Made by a program: the position numbers and the translations under genes. A DNA stretch of 45,318 nucleotides from UBA2279 sp034399355 (GTDB lineage Bacteria > Actinomycetota > Coriobacteriia > Anaerosomatales > Anaerosomataceae), in NCBI GenBank assembly GCA_034399355.1, contig JAXMMT010000011.1:1-45318 (forward strand), in the 5' to 3' direction. Position 1 is the first letter of the stretch; each line of letters opens with the position of its first letter. Shown in pieces: positions 14,662-23,896 of this stretch. The notes below the pieces were generated by a model. The model searched no databases, was not told the origin of the DNA, and saw nothing but the letters and a program-made list of their open reading frames with translations.

Positions 14662-15751
14662 GACGACCCACCACCTTCTCGATGTATTCCAGGAACTCCA
14701 CCGCTTTCGCGAAAGACGTATGCTCCGCCGCCCTCGCGATGCAAGCCTCCCTGAATGTGTCCTTTCCCAAAACAAGCACCTCGTGGATGGCCTCGGCCAG
14801 TGCGGCGGGGTCCTCGACAGGCGTGAGCCTACCGCACGTGTCATCAAGCACCTCGGGGGTACCGCCTACCCGGCTGGCCACGCACGGCGTACCGGATGCC
14901 ATCGCTTCAAGCAAGACGACCCCGAGGCCCTCGTTCCTGCTTGGGAGGACCAGCACATCTGTCGCTGCCATCCACCGGGCGAGATCTCTTTGGCCGAGTA
15001 CCCCGGTCAGCGTCACGCGACCGAAAAGGTCAGCGTGCGCACCGTCGCCTGCCAGATCAGCGATCCGCTCGCGTATGAAGCTCTCCAGCGATCCTGCCCC
15101 GACGAGCACGAGTCTGTCGGCCGCACCTTTGTCGAGTAACCGCACGAACGCATCTAGAAGTACATCGATGCCTTTGACCGGCTCGAAGTTACCGACAAAA
15201 AGCACCACACGCTCCGATTCCCCGAGGTCGAGTTTATCGCGTGCACCGGAATCGGGCTTGAAGATTGTGTCGTCGAAACCCATGTTGATGACCGCGATAG
15301 GGACCGACGTCGGCACACCGACCGTCTCGCGCAGCGTGTCACGCAGAGCTCCTGAGACCGCGACCACGAGCGCAGCGGCCGTGAGCGCCTCCCGACTCCG
15401 TCGTGCGAACCGGTCTTCACGCATGACTGACCTCGAGTCGGTCCCGTGCGAGACGAGAACCAGCGGAGCATCCGCACGCCGCGCCGCCTCCAGGGCGAAC
15501 GCTGCTGTCGGATAGAGGAAGTGACCCACCACCGCGTCAAAAGAACCGGAAAGCGCCGCTCGTCGTGCACGCCGGGAGAGCGACGCGTACTTGAGCGCTG
15601 AGCGAAAAGGTCCTCGGCGGTTGTCGGTGTTCGCGACCACGGTCACCTCGGCCCCGACTTCACGCAGGCACTTCGCCTGGCGGGCGATGAATGACCCGAA
15701 GGCTGGAGATGCCTCCGAGGGCCACATGTTCGAGATCACGAGCAACCGCAT
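14645..15751 (-). CDS. GT4-family glycosyltransferase
   Basis: A retaining GT-B glycosyltransferase of about 368 residues. The start MRLLVISNMWPSEASPAFGSF is the usual opening of the first Rossmann domain. The C-terminal half has VLFVGNFEPVKGIDVLLDAF and the nucleotide-sugar-binding EX7E motif in RNEGLGVVLLEAMASGTP. The membrane-polymerase gene upstream and the cell-wall polymer genes beyond suggest it builds the same polysaccharide. The start is uncertain: an ATG at 15808 overlaps the upstream stop (ATGA) and would add 19 residues; neither start has a strong ribosome-binding site. 15751 is preferred on family length. Confidence 0.88.
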   Translation of the reverse strand: MRLLVISNMWPSEASPAFGSFIARQAKCLREVGAEVTVVANTDNRRGPFRSALKYASLSRRARRAALSGSFDAVVGHFLYPTAAFALEAARRADAPLVLVSHGTDSRSVMREDRFARRSREALTAAALVVAVSGALRDTLRETVGVPTSVPIAVINMGFDDTIFKPDSGARDKLDLGESERVVLFVGNFEPVKGIDVLLDAFVRLLDKGAADRLVLVGAGSLESFIRERIADLAGDGAHADLFGRVTLTGVLGQRDLARWMAATDVLVLPSRNEGLGVVLLEAMASGTPCVASRVGGTPEVLDDTCGRLTPVEDPAALAEAIHEVLVLGKDTFREACIARAAEHTSFAKAVEFLEYIEKVVGRRGSQG

Positions 15752-15804
15752 GGGCGCACATCCGGGTTTGCCGGAGCGCGGAGTCACGGCCGTCAATCCG
15801 GAGG

Positions 15805-17277
15805 TCATGCCGATACACTGTCCTCGTGTCTCACGCCATTGCCGAACAGCCACCGCGCGATCAGGCTATCCGCAAGCAGATGCCCACCGCCCTCGGGCTC
15901 GCGAACGACAACATGGTGAAACGCGCTCACTTGCCACATCAAGGACAGACCGCGAGCTGCAGCCGTGAAGGCGCGCCCGATCAGGGACCGTGTCCACACG
16001 TTGGCTGACTGCCGCTGGGCAGACGTGGCTGTCGACGGACTTCTCCAATACTCCATCCCAAGGCCCGCCTGCACGCCGGCAAGTACGAAGAAGAACACGG
16101 CACCACGCGGATGCTGAAACGCGTTGCTCGTCAGAGCATTGATCGCAAACGCGACCAGACCCGCGGTCAGTGCCGCATTCGCAAGACGTGCCCGCAGGTC
16201 GGCACCCATCCTCCGGTTGTAAAACACCCCCATGCGACACGCTTCGAGCACGAACCACGCGAACGCGATCATACCCACGACACCGATTTCAGCGCCGAGC
16301 TGGAAGTAGGAATTGTGCGCACCATAGATGAGAACGCCGACGTTGAGCTGCGAGCTGTTCAGCACCGCATCTTTGAACGCATCGTAAAAGCGACCCATGC
16401 CCATGCCGAACAGCGGGCGCTTGGCCATTGCAATGCCGGCGACCTCCCATAGCTTGAGTCGGAAGCTTGCTGTGCCCTCAAGTGAGAAGACGGACAACAT
16501 ACGCGCCATGGCACCCGGCGCAAGTGGTAGTAGCGCCGAACCACCCAGCACGAACGGCCAGATCAGCCGTCCGTCGATCATGAGCAGCGCAATGGCGATG
16601 CCGAGCACCAACGCGAGCCAACTGCCGCGCGTGTAGGTCAGAAGCAGCGCGATCGCTTGGGCCGAGAGCAATGCAGCCGCGACATAACGCAACGGCCCAC
16701 GCTCGACAAACAGAAGCGCCAACGTGACCGCAAACAGTAGCACGAGGTACTCGGCATAGAAGTTAGGGTTGTCGAACGTCGCGAACACACGGGTTGCGAC
16801 GCTGGTGTCGAGCCCCTGCATACCGATGCCAGCTGTGGGATTGATGTACTGCATGAAGCCCTGGACGACCGTGGCGGAACCCGCAATCGCGATGAGCCAC
16901 AACAGAACACGACGACGCCCGGCATCCGCCGTCACAGTCGCTACGGCATAGACCAACACTACGTAACTTGCGTAACGCGCCCAGGTGGCAAGCACGCCTG
17001 GCTGGGCGCCGGTCGCAATCGCGCTCAGGAGTGCCCAGCCGAGAAAGACTGATGCGGGCACTTCGATGCCGATGCGCGGAATCCCCGCCCGTCCCGTCCG
17101 CGTCAGCAAGGGGACCGCTAGCAGGATGGCGATGGGGACTGTGAGCACGATCGTGTCGAGCGGCAGACCAGCGAGCGACTCACGCCCAAAACCGAGGGGG
17201 GCCAGGACGACAACGAACGCCGCCCCCACAAGCGCCAGCCAGCCGGCGCCGGGAAACCCTGCAAGACGCTCGGGCAT
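15805..17277 (-). CDS. O-antigen ligase/polymerase-like membrane protein (Wzy_C family)
   Basis: A 490-residue polytopic membrane protein with about ten to twelve hydrophobic segments and the large external loop of the WaaL/Wzy family. Family marks include the ARVFATF-DNPNFYAEYLVLL and LLLTYTRGSWLALVLG segments and the HNSYFQLGAEIGVVG motif after GMGMGRFYDAF. In a Gram-positive setting such proteins polymerise or transfer polysaccharide repeat units at the outer face of the membrane. A roughly 70-residue hydrophilic C-terminal tail follows the last membrane segment. The ATG overlaps the DUF4330 stop by one base (TGATG), indicating coupling. Confidence 0.88.
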   Translation of the reverse strand: MPERLAGFPGAGWLALVGAAFVVVLAPLGFGRESLAGLPLDTIVLTVPIAILLAVPLLTRTGRAGIPRIGIEVPASVFLGWALLSAIATGAQPGVLATWARYASYVVLVYAVATVTADAGRRRVLLWLIAIAGSATVVQGFMQYINPTAGIGMQGLDTSVATRVFATFDNPNFYAEYLVLLFAVTLALLFVERGPLRYVAAALLSAQAIALLLTYTRGSWLALVLGIAIALLMIDGRLIWPFVLGGSALLPLAPGAMARMLSVFSLEGTASFRLKLWEVAGIAMAKRPLFGMGMGRFYDAFKDAVLNSSQLNVGVLIYGAHNSYFQLGAEIGVVGMIAFAWFVLEACRMGVFYNRRMGADLRARLANAALTAGLVAFAINALTSNAFQHPRGAVFFFVLAGVQAGLGMEYWRSPSTATSAQRQSANVWTRSLIGRAFTAAARGLSLMWQVSAFHHVVVREPEGGGHLLADSLIARWLFGNGVRHEDSVSA

Positions 17278-17774
17278 CAGTCGACCTGCGTGATCGAGAT
17301 GACGCGAACGGGCACCTGCAGGTGCGGCAGCTGGACATCGAACACCTGGTTCTGTCGGATGAGCTGATCACCGATGCTCGCGCCGTCCTCCGTTATCTCT
17401 CCCTTGCCCCGCACGACCATGCGCACGTCAACGAACGTCGTGCTTTCCGCCATGACCGTCGATCCGTCCTCCCTGAAGACTTCGCGTCGTGCAGGCGTGA
17501 TGTCGACTTTTTCGAGCGTACCCATCACGCCGGTACCGCCAAGGCGGCTTACTTCCTGGCCAAGCTCATACTGTAGTTCGTCGCAGTCCGTCACACTGCC
17601 GAGGAGCACAACCTCGATCGTGCTCCCGTCCCCGCCGTTAGCGGGAGCGGTAGGGGACTTGCCGAACAGCACCGATGCGAGCAGCACCACCGCGGCTATG
17701 GCGAGGAGAATCGCGATGAAATCGACGGGATTGACGATACCGAACAGGCGCTTCTTATCATCGAGAATTTTCAC
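17277..17774 (-). CDS. DUF4330 membrane-anchored protein
   Basis: A 165-residue protein with one N-terminal membrane segment (about 19-38; the surrounding FGIVNPVDFIAILLAIAAVV is the DUF4330 signature) and an extracytoplasmic domain of beta-rich appearance. The function of DUF4330 is unknown; members are often near polysaccharide and secretion genes. The GTG at 17774 is supported by a GGAGG ribosome-binding site and leaves a short cytoplasmic head (KILDDKKRL). It is translationally coupled to the polymerase gene downstream. Confidence 0.85.
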   Translation of the reverse strand: MKILDDKKRLFGIVNPVDFIAILLAIAAVVLLASVLFGKSPTAPANGGDGSTIEVVLLGSVTDCDELQYELGQEVSRLGGTGVMGTLEKVDITPARREVFREDGSTVMAESTTFVDVRMVVRGKGEITEDGASIGDQLIRQNQVFDVQLPHLQVPVRVISITQVD

Positions 17775-17835
17775 GGAACCTCCAGAGAACATGGAACGGT
17801 AGCCGAACCGGAGCCAATCCCCGTCCGACTACCGT

Positions 17836-17841
17836 AGTATA
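17836..17841 (-). promoter_or_regulatory. possible -10 element for the DUF4330 operon
   Basis: TATACT on the minus strand lies about 60 bases upstream of the DUF4330 GTG. A weak TTCGCC -35 is found 18 bases further up, inside the hairpin at 17854-17874. Placement after the upstream gene's end makes an independent start here plausible. Confidence 0.35.
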
Positions 17842-17853
17842 CCGACCACCTGG

Positions 17854-17874
17854 AACGGGGGCGAATCCCCCGTT
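17854..17874. terminator. hairpin in the gap between the SpoIID gene and DUF4330
   Basis: AACGGGGG-CGAAT-CCCCCGTT is a perfect 8-bp stem. On the plus strand it is followed by TCTGTTTCG, so it is terminator-shaped in the plus direction, although no plus-strand gene ends here. On the minus strand it follows the SpoIID gene stop and could end that transcript with Rho's help. Confidence 0.45.
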
Positions 17875-17998
17875 TCTGTTTCGTTATGGTAGACAGTTCG
17901 ACACAGCGAGCGTCACGCTATCTTGCACCACAGCCGTTCCTCCGCCGATGGCAACCGTGTTGATTGCGACGGCGGCAAGAGAGCGCAGCACAGACGCT

Positions 17999-20215
17999 CT
18001 ACTCGAGCAGTGCGTCTATCTGGCCCTGCTGCCAACCGGGGATGACTCCCTCACCCCCGACGATGTGAACCCGGTAGAGCGCGTTGCGGTGCGCGTAGAG
18101 GCAGTCGAACGTAGTCTGCTCGACCTTCCAGTCCATGACGAACAGCATCGGGTTCCTGTTGTGACCCGCCACGGGGGCCGCAGCAAGCGCATCCACGATG
18201 CTCACACCCGACGAGACATAGACGCTGCCCCAGTTGAAGCCCTCGTTCGCGACGACGTACTCAGCGAGCTTCACGGCGGTGTCGTACCGATTGGTCCCTG
18301 CTGCGATCCGCGAAGCGCCTGGGAGCTTCTGCATCACCTCGTCACCCACCGCACCGCTGCCGCCGACGACAAGCGAGGTGGACACGTAGTCAAGCGAGTT
18401 CAGTGCGGCCGCGGAGTACGCCGGCACCGCAGTGGCCTTCACTGGGATGATAGGCATGTCCTTTTGGTACGCGAGTCCCGCTGCAGCCACGGCGTCCACG
18501 AGCGTGTCGCCGTTCACGACGATCGCGCGTGTGAGCTCCGGCCCCTTCCACCACTTGATCTCCTCGGCAATGAGCTGTGCGGTCTCATACCGGTCACGCC
18601 CGCCGAGCCGCTCCACGTCACCGGCCGCGCTCAGCCCCGGCAGCTCATGAAGGTCCTCGATGACATCCTCGCTCACCACACCCGTACCGCCGACGATGTA
18701 CACCTTCGTTGGGGAGAGACGCTTGATCTCGTCTGCCACACACGTGGTGAGCTGCCACGATTCCGTGAGTAGGATAGGCGCTCCACCTGCAGCGCCCGCC
18801 AGGCCACTGGCAGCGAGCGCGTCAGCAGGCGCATCGCCGCCCGCAAGGATCACGTAATTGGGCGACGTGAAGATCCGCTGGCTTGCAGCGACGGAGGTGG
18901 CATAACGATCAGGGCCGGCTATCCGATTGGCTGTATGCGGATCCACATACCACCAGCGATCTCGCGCAAGGCCAAGCGCATTACGGAACCGATCCATACT
19001 TGTGCTTCCGCTGAACGTGAAAGAAGAACCATCTGTCCCCGCGACGACAACCTCCATGACGCGACCGGAGTCACCACGCTTGGTCACGTGGATGCTGGCG
19101 ATGGTCGCCGGCAGACTCAAGCTGCTGATACCAGCACTCAGCAGGCGCGTCCGGACAGTCGCGGCGTCGTACTCGTACTCCGTCCAGGAGTGGTACGGCG
19201 AGCGTGCGTAGATCTCGTATGGGTCAGGGACGCCCCTGATGTGCGCGAGTTCGGAACTCCACACGTTCTCGCTGTCCTCGGTGTGACCGCCCGAGGTGGA
19301 CATGAAGTATGTCCGCACCGGTACACCGTCATACATCACAACCTTGCCGAAGGTGGCGTCAACGGCTTCATTCGTGCGGCTTGTTTCGTGCGAAGTCGGG
19401 TTCGAGCGATCAACTCCGCGCGAGTGGCCTCCGTACACCTGGTCACGTGTGTCCGTGTAAAGCTCCGTCCGCGTGGATGTGTAGGAGTAGCCGCGCGCGG
19501 CAACCGCCTGCGATTTCAAGGCCTCCATCTCGAACCAGGATGGCGATTCGCGCGGAACGACTCCGTACAGGTAGTCACGCATTTCTACGCGGTTCACGAG
19601 CTTAACCTTGCCGTCCTTGGCCTCGAGTCTCAGCTCACCGCGGAATCGCACGTACTCATAACTGTACTGTCCGGTGCCCTCCTTCACCTGAGTGAGCGAG
19701 GGGCTGGTACCGCTACCCCAGACAGCCACCGTACCGGTGTATGTGGCGGTCTTCCCTTTGGAGTCAGTCACGACGAGGTTAGAGCCCGATGCGGTGAACG
19801 TTGTGAAACCGTCGACAAAGTTGACAACGCTGCCCTGGTACACGGCCAGTACACTGCCTGCATAGCCGGGACGCAGGGTCCACGTCGTCTTGGTGTACGC
19901 ACCGTCCCCGCTGCCCGCAGCCTTGTCGAGCAGCACGTCCCGCTTCGGCTCGCTGGTCAACTCCGCGACGGTCGTCTTGGGATCCGTACCCGCGTTACCG
20001 TAGTAGTGGCGGAGTATCTGGTCGTACTTGTAGCCGTTGAGCGCGAAGCCCTGTGCGCCGTACTGGCTCATGCCGAGCCCGTGGCCAAAGCCACGGACGC
20101 GGAACCTGAACGCGTAGGCCGGCGTAGCCGCTCCGAGTGCGAGCAGGAGAGCGATCGCCAGAGAGACGACCGGCACGGCGCTACGACGGAATCTACGAAT
20201 CGACCGGACCATCAT
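17999..20215 (-). CDS. SpoIID/LytB-domain protein with three cell-wall-binding (CWB2) repeats
   Basis: A 738-residue secreted protein. A signal peptide (about 1-35, TPAYA cleavage) is followed directly by RGFGHGLGMSQYGA (41-54), a typical SpoIID/LytB motif. The SpoIID domain runs through DYLYGVVPRESPSWF-type sequence and SGGHTEDSENVW. Three PF04122 cell-wall-binding repeats follow from about 430, 535 and 635 (NRIAGPDRYATS, ERLGGRDRYETA, SRIAAGTNRYDTA). SpoIID enzymes cleave denuded peptidoglycan glycan strands; CWB2 repeats bind anionic wall polymers. The surrounding locus makes such a polymer. The ATG at 20215 has GGAGG seven bases upstream. Not near sporulation genes here. Confidence 0.9.
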   Translation of the reverse strand: MMVRSIRRFRRSAVPVVSLAIALLLALGAATPAYAFRFRVRGFGHGLGMSQYGAQGFALNGYKYDQILRHYYGNAGTDPKTTVAELTSEPKRDVLLDKAAGSGDGAYTKTTWTLRPGYAGSVLAVYQGSVVNFVDGFTTFTASGSNLVVTDSKGKTATYTGTVAVWGSGTSPSLTQVKEGTGQYSYEYVRFRGELRLEAKDGKVKLVNRVEMRDYLYGVVPRESPSWFEMEALKSQAVAARGYSYTSTRTELYTDTRDQVYGGHSRGVDRSNPTSHETSRTNEAVDATFGKVVMYDGVPVRTYFMSTSGGHTEDSENVWSSELAHIRGVPDPYEIYARSPYHSWTEYEYDAATVRTRLLSAGISSLSLPATIASIHVTKRGDSGRVMEVVVAGTDGSSFTFSGSTSMDRFRNALGLARDRWWYVDPHTANRIAGPDRYATSVAASQRIFTSPNYVILAGGDAPADALAASGLAGAAGGAPILLTESWQLTTCVADEIKRLSPTKVYIVGGTGVVSEDVIEDLHELPGLSAAGDVERLGGRDRYETAQLIAEEIKWWKGPELTRAIVVNGDTLVDAVAAAGLAYQKDMPIIPVKATAVPAYSAAALNSLDYVSTSLVVGGSGAVGDEVMQKLPGASRIAAGTNRYDTAVKLAEYVVANEGFNWGSVYVSSGVSIVDALAAAPVAGHNRNPMLFVMDWKVEQTTFDCLYAHRNALYRVHIVGGEGVIPGWQQGQIDALLE

Positions 20216-20341
20216 GTATAGACCTCCACCGGGACGAGCCAACTGCGCTCGGTGACCCGACACCACTGTTGATACTACAACCCGTACAGCGAGCGGCACA
20301 AACGCCCGCACGCTAGGACGGACCCGCAGATCCGTCGGTAC

Positions 20342-21766
20342 CTAGCGCGCGTTCGACTCTATCGGTGCTTCCCAGTCCTTGCCCACCACGACCAGGACAT
20401 CCGTAGAGAATGCGTACATGCCGCGTGACGGGACGAGCCGACCCATGCCCAGCGAATCCAGGACCATCTGGGCCAGACGCTCGTCGTCTTCATAGACGAC
20501 GAGCGTCTGGTCATACACAAATTGGTTCGCGTTGCCGACCTCACTGATACTGAATCCAGCCGCGTTCAGCCGACCCGAGACTTCAGCTGCAACACCAGAT
20601 ATCCCGGCGCCGTTGCGGATGGTGACGCTGATCGACGACGGCAGCGGCGTTGGCTCCTCAGCGGGCGTCGGCTCTGCGGAAAGTCCCTGGGAGATCCTGT
20701 CGACCATCTCGGCAAACGCTTCCTCGTCCATGATCACGTATGAGCCACTGCCGATCATCTTGGGTTCACCCGGCATCGTCACAGTCTCCAGCGCGTCCTC
20801 GTCCATACCCTTCATCTGGTTCGTGATGCGCAGCAGGTCACCAACGGACATGTCGGTGGTCACGCTCTCAGACATCGCGGTCACCACGGACGGAAGCCTG
20901 AACACGTTCTCGGCCTTGAGGGCCTCCTTGAGAAGGGCCTTCAGGAAGATCTGCTGGTTCTGTATCCGCTGAAGGTCCCCAAGCGGGAAAGCGCGGCTCC
21001 GTACGAAGGTGAGGGCATGCGCCCCGTCGAGGACTTGCAGCCCGGCATCCAGTCGCGCGGCGCTCTTGACGTGGTTTGCCGCCTTCATATCATAGATGTC
21101 CTCGGGTACGTCTACCGTTACGCCGCCGAGCGCATCGACGACGTCCTTGAAGCCCTGGAAGTCGACCTCCATGTAGTGGCTGATGGATAGCCCGGTGATG
21201 TTGCGCACCGTCTCGATGACAAGCGCCGGCCCGCCGAACGAATGCGCCGCATTGATCTTCTGAGTGCCATGACCAGGAATCGACACCCGGGTGTCGCGCG
21301 GTATGGACAACAGCGTGATGCGCTGTTGCGGTGGATCGATCCGCGCGAGGATCAGAGTGTCCGAGCGCGACGCCTCACCCACTTCACGGCTGTCCACGCC
21401 CATGATGATCATGTAGAACGGCTCGTCGCGCTTCTCAGGTTTCACCTCGTCCAAAGCGGCATCGGCCGCTTCATCACTCTGAAAACCGCCCTGGAGGTTC
21501 GCATTGATGTTGCGCACGTACACGAAGCCGACCACGGCCAGCGCCATGACGAAAATGACAAGTCCGGCAAGACATCCCAGCGCCACACGCTTGCGCTTCT
21601 TGTGACGCCTCGCCCGTTCGCGGGGAATGGGGCGACGGCGCTCGGCATTGGTCTGCTTCGCGCTGATACTGCCTTTGGGATCCAGTCGGTCGATCGTATA
21701 CGGACGCGTCGCTTGCCTGCGACGATTCCCTCGCCCTGCCCCTTTTGGCGCCGAGTGCTTGCCCAT
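20342..21766 (-). CDS. LCP-family wall polymer ligase (LytR-CpsA-Psr) with LytR_C domain
   Basis: A 474-residue membrane protein expected to transfer lipid-linked polysaccharide onto peptidoglycan at the outer face of the membrane. It has a basic cytoplasmic head (1-60), one membrane helix (about 61-84), the LCP domain (FYMIIMGVDSRE, RSDTLILARIDP, LLSIPRDTRV, KINAAHSFGG) and a C-terminal LytR_C domain (from about 395, SISVTIRNGAGISGVA). The SIPRDT segment and the arginines that bind the polyprenyl pyrophosphate are kept. It starts four bases after the DUF354 stop, with a GGGAAG ribosome-binding site. Confidence 0.93.
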   Translation of the reverse strand: MGKHSAPKGAGRGNRRRQATRPYTIDRLDPKGSISAKQTNAERRRPIPRERARRHKKRKRVALGCLAGLVIFVMALAVVGFVYVRNINANLQGGFQSDEAADAALDEVKPEKRDEPFYMIIMGVDSREVGEASRSDTLILARIDPPQQRITLLSIPRDTRVSIPGHGTQKINAAHSFGGPALVIETVRNITGLSISHYMEVDFQGFKDVVDALGGVTVDVPEDIYDMKAANHVKSAARLDAGLQVLDGAHALTFVRSRAFPLGDLQRIQNQQIFLKALLKEALKAENVFRLPSVVTAMSESVTTDMSVGDLLRITNQMKGMDEDALETVTMPGEPKMIGSGSYVIMDEEAFAEMVDRISQGLSAEPTPAEEPTPLPSSISVTIRNGAGISGVAAEVSGRLNAAGFSISEVGNANQFVYDQTLVVYEDDERLAQMVLDSLGMGRLVPSRGMYAFSTDVLVVVGKDWEAPIESNAR

Positions 21767-21770
21767 CGTG

Positions 21771-22820
21771 TCAGTTCTTCCCTGTTGCCGACTTAGCGGC
21801 GGCCACAATGCGATCGACCAGGTCGCCCACATCACGCCGAACACGGTCATCGGTGCTGCTCTTCTTCTCGAACCGTAAATCGCTGGCTGTTTCGAGCCAA
21901 TGCAACCGGTTCTCTGCGATCAACTGCTTGTCCACCGCGCCCATCACACCTTGGAACACCGTGTACGCTGGCGTCCCGAGCGCGACGGCCTCGCGGTTCA
22001 GCGTGCCCCCACCGGAGACGACGATGTCCGAGTAGTACACAAGGCTCTGTGCATCTACGACGCCATTCGGCACGATCAGGTTCGCCGAGCCGATCGCCTC
22101 GACACCCGCTCGTTGATCAGGCGTGCGGAGCAGAACAACCGCCTGCGCGTCATCGCGAGCCGCAATCATGCGCATCACGTCATCGAAGACCGGGTTCTCC
22201 ATCCGGTGGTACGCCGCCATGCTCGGAGGCGTACGCAGCGTGACGATGACCTTCTCCTGATCGAGTCCGAGCTGGCCGAGCACGCCGGCATCTGGCTCGA
22301 AGTCGGCCAGGTAGTACTCCTCTTTGAGACCGGGATACCTGTCGACCTTCTTGGGCGTGCCGCCATAGGGAGCGAGCGCCTCCACGCTGATCGCGTCAGG
22401 CACGAGCGCCTTGGCCGAGAACCGCACGTTGATGTGATGGCTGAGCTTGGCGAATTCGTAGTCGAACATGGTGACGTGAGGGATTCCAAGGACCCTGCTG
22501 GCCACCGGCAGATCATTGCTGGCGTGCGAGAGCGCGAGCGAGAACCCCTTTCCGGCGCCGAAGCGGATCATCGCCGATGTCCTCGAAGCCATCCCGCGTG
22601 CCTTGGCACCCATGTTCCTGCCGCGGTGCCGTCCGATGACGGTATGCGGAATATCGAACCGCTCCAGCAGCGGTAGCGTCTGCGCGAACTCACGCGCAGT
22701 CACTACGACGTCCCAGCCACGCCCGCGGAGTTCCGCGATGATGGGACGCAGGACTAGCACATGGGGGGAGTTGGTCATGTCTATCCAGACGCGCTGACCT
22801 TGTTCATGCGAGGCTGTCAC
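21771..22820 (-). CDS. DUF354 family protein (glycosyltransferase-like)
   Basis: A 349-residue protein of the DUF354 family, which has a GT-B-like fold and is common in polysaccharide loci; its reaction is not established. Family marks are RVWIDMTNSPHVLVLRPII at the N-terminus, ALSHASNDLPVASRVLG, the DYE(F)AKLSHHI segment and SGGGTLNREAVALGTPAYTV, which resembles the donor-binding part of UDP-GlcNAc 2-epimerase/MurG folds. The GTG at 22820 overlaps the epimerase stop (GTGA) and restores the family N-terminus. Placement after the UDP-ManNAc3NAcA genes suggests it handles that sugar. Confidence 0.85.
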   Translation of the reverse strand: MTASHEQGQRVWIDMTNSPHVLVLRPIIAELRGRGWDVVVTAREFAQTLPLLERFDIPHTVIGRHRGRNMGAKARGMASRTSAMIRFGAGKGFSLALSHASNDLPVASRVLGIPHVTMFDYEFAKLSHHINVRFSAKALVPDAISVEALAPYGGTPKKVDRYPGLKEEYYLADFEPDAGVLGQLGLDQEKVIVTLRTPPSMAAYHRMENPVFDDVMRMIAARDDAQAVVLLRTPDQRAGVEAIGSANLIVPNGVVDAQSLVYYSDIVVSGGGTLNREAVALGTPAYTVFQGVMGAVDKQLIAENRLHWLETASDLRFEKKSSTDDRVRRDVGDLVDRIVAAAKSATGKN

Positions 22821-23893
22821 ACCGTGCCCCCGTAGCGCTTCTCGAGACACCCGACGATGGCCTCGGCGGCGTGACCATCGCCATAGACGGCGGGACGTGC
22901 GCTCGGCTTGTCTAGCGCTTTGACAGCAGCAACGATCCTTGCCGTGTCGGCGCCTGCAAGGCGGTTCCAGCCCAACTCCACTGTCTCCACCCACTCGGTC
23001 TCGTCACGCAAGGTCACGCACGGAACACCGAAGAAGTACGCCTCCTTCTGCATCCCGCCGGAGTCCGTCAGAAGTGCGCTCGCGTTTTGCAGAAGCGCAA
23101 GCGTCTCGACATAGGACACGGGCGGAACGGGCCTGATGTTCGTCGCCTCATCGAGGCGCGGCCGAAGACCCAGGGCGTCGATGTTCTTGGTGGTACGCGG
23201 ATGAATCGCCCACAGCACGGGACGGTCGAGCACAGCGAACGCCTCGATGATGGCCGAGAGGCTCTCTCGGCTGTCACTATTGGACGCCCGGTGCACGGTC
23301 GCGAGGTAGTAGCCATCGCGCTGTAGCCCGAACCCGTTGAGCACGGCATCAGCAGGTGCGTGGTGAAAGCGATTCGCGGTGTCGAGCATGACGTCGCCGA
23401 CGAGTTCGACTCCATCGGTGATGCCTTCGGCCGCCAGGTTCGCTACGGCCGCGGCGGTCGGGCACAGCAGTATGTCGGAGAGGTGGTCGACCAAGACGCG
23501 GTTGACCTCCTCGGGCATGGCACGATTGAACGAACGGAGGCCCGCCTCAACGTGAGCGACCGGGATCCCAAGCTTCGCGGCTGCCAGTCCACCGGCAAGC
23601 GTGGTGTTCGTGTCACCGTAGACCAACACGACGTCCGGACGCTCCTGCTCGAAGACAACTTCGAGCTTCACCAGCATCTCCGCAGTCTGTGCGGCGTGAG
23701 AACCCGAGCCGACACCCAAGTTGAGGTCAGCCTCAGGGATACCGAGCTGCTCGAAGAACACGTCGGACATGGCGCGATCATAGTGCTGGCCGGAGTGGAC
23801 CAGCAGCTCTGTGTGCCGCTCGCGCAGGGCCTTTGATACGGGCGCTGCCTTGACGAACTGCGGGCGTGCTCCGACGACCGATATGACTTTCAT
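22817..23893 (-). CDS. non-hydrolysing UDP-N-acetylglucosamine 2-epimerase family (WbpI/WecB type)
   Basis: A 358-residue GT-B-fold epimerase. Family motifs are VVGARPQFVKAAPV at the start, HSGQHYDRAMSD, VYGDTNTTLAGGLAA, HVEAGLRSF, and TDSGGMQKEAYFFGVPCVTLR. WecB acts on UDP-GlcNAc; WbpI acts on UDP-2,3-diacetamido-glucuronate to give the manno form. Because genes matching WbpA, B, D and E lie directly upstream in order, WbpI-type activity is the better guess. It starts three bases after the aminotransferase stop. Confidence 0.9.
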   Translation of the reverse strand: MKVISVVGARPQFVKAAPVSKALRERHTELLVHSGQHYDRAMSDVFFEQLGIPEADLNLGVGSGSHAAQTAEMLVKLEVVFEQERPDVVLVYGDTNTTLAGGLAAAKLGIPVAHVEAGLRSFNRAMPEEVNRVLVDHLSDILLCPTAAAVANLAAEGITDGVELVGDVMLDTANRFHHAPADAVLNGFGLQRDGYYLATVHRASNSDSRESLSAIIEAFAVLDRPVLWAIHPRTTKNIDALGLRPRLDEATNIRPVPPVSYVETLALLQNASALLTDSGGMQKEAYFFGVPCVTLRDETEWVETVELGWNRLAGADTARIVAAVKALDKPSARPAVYGDGHAAEAIVGCLEKRYGGTV

Positions 23894-23896
23894 GAG

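Noticed and set aside
17854..17874. Terminator of a plus-strand gene
   Set aside because: The tail is T-rich on the plus strand, but no supported plus-strand gene lies upstream.
18935..20221. 428-codon plus-strand open frame
   Set aside because: Antisense to the SpoIID/CWB2 gene, which has a signal peptide and conserved motifs.
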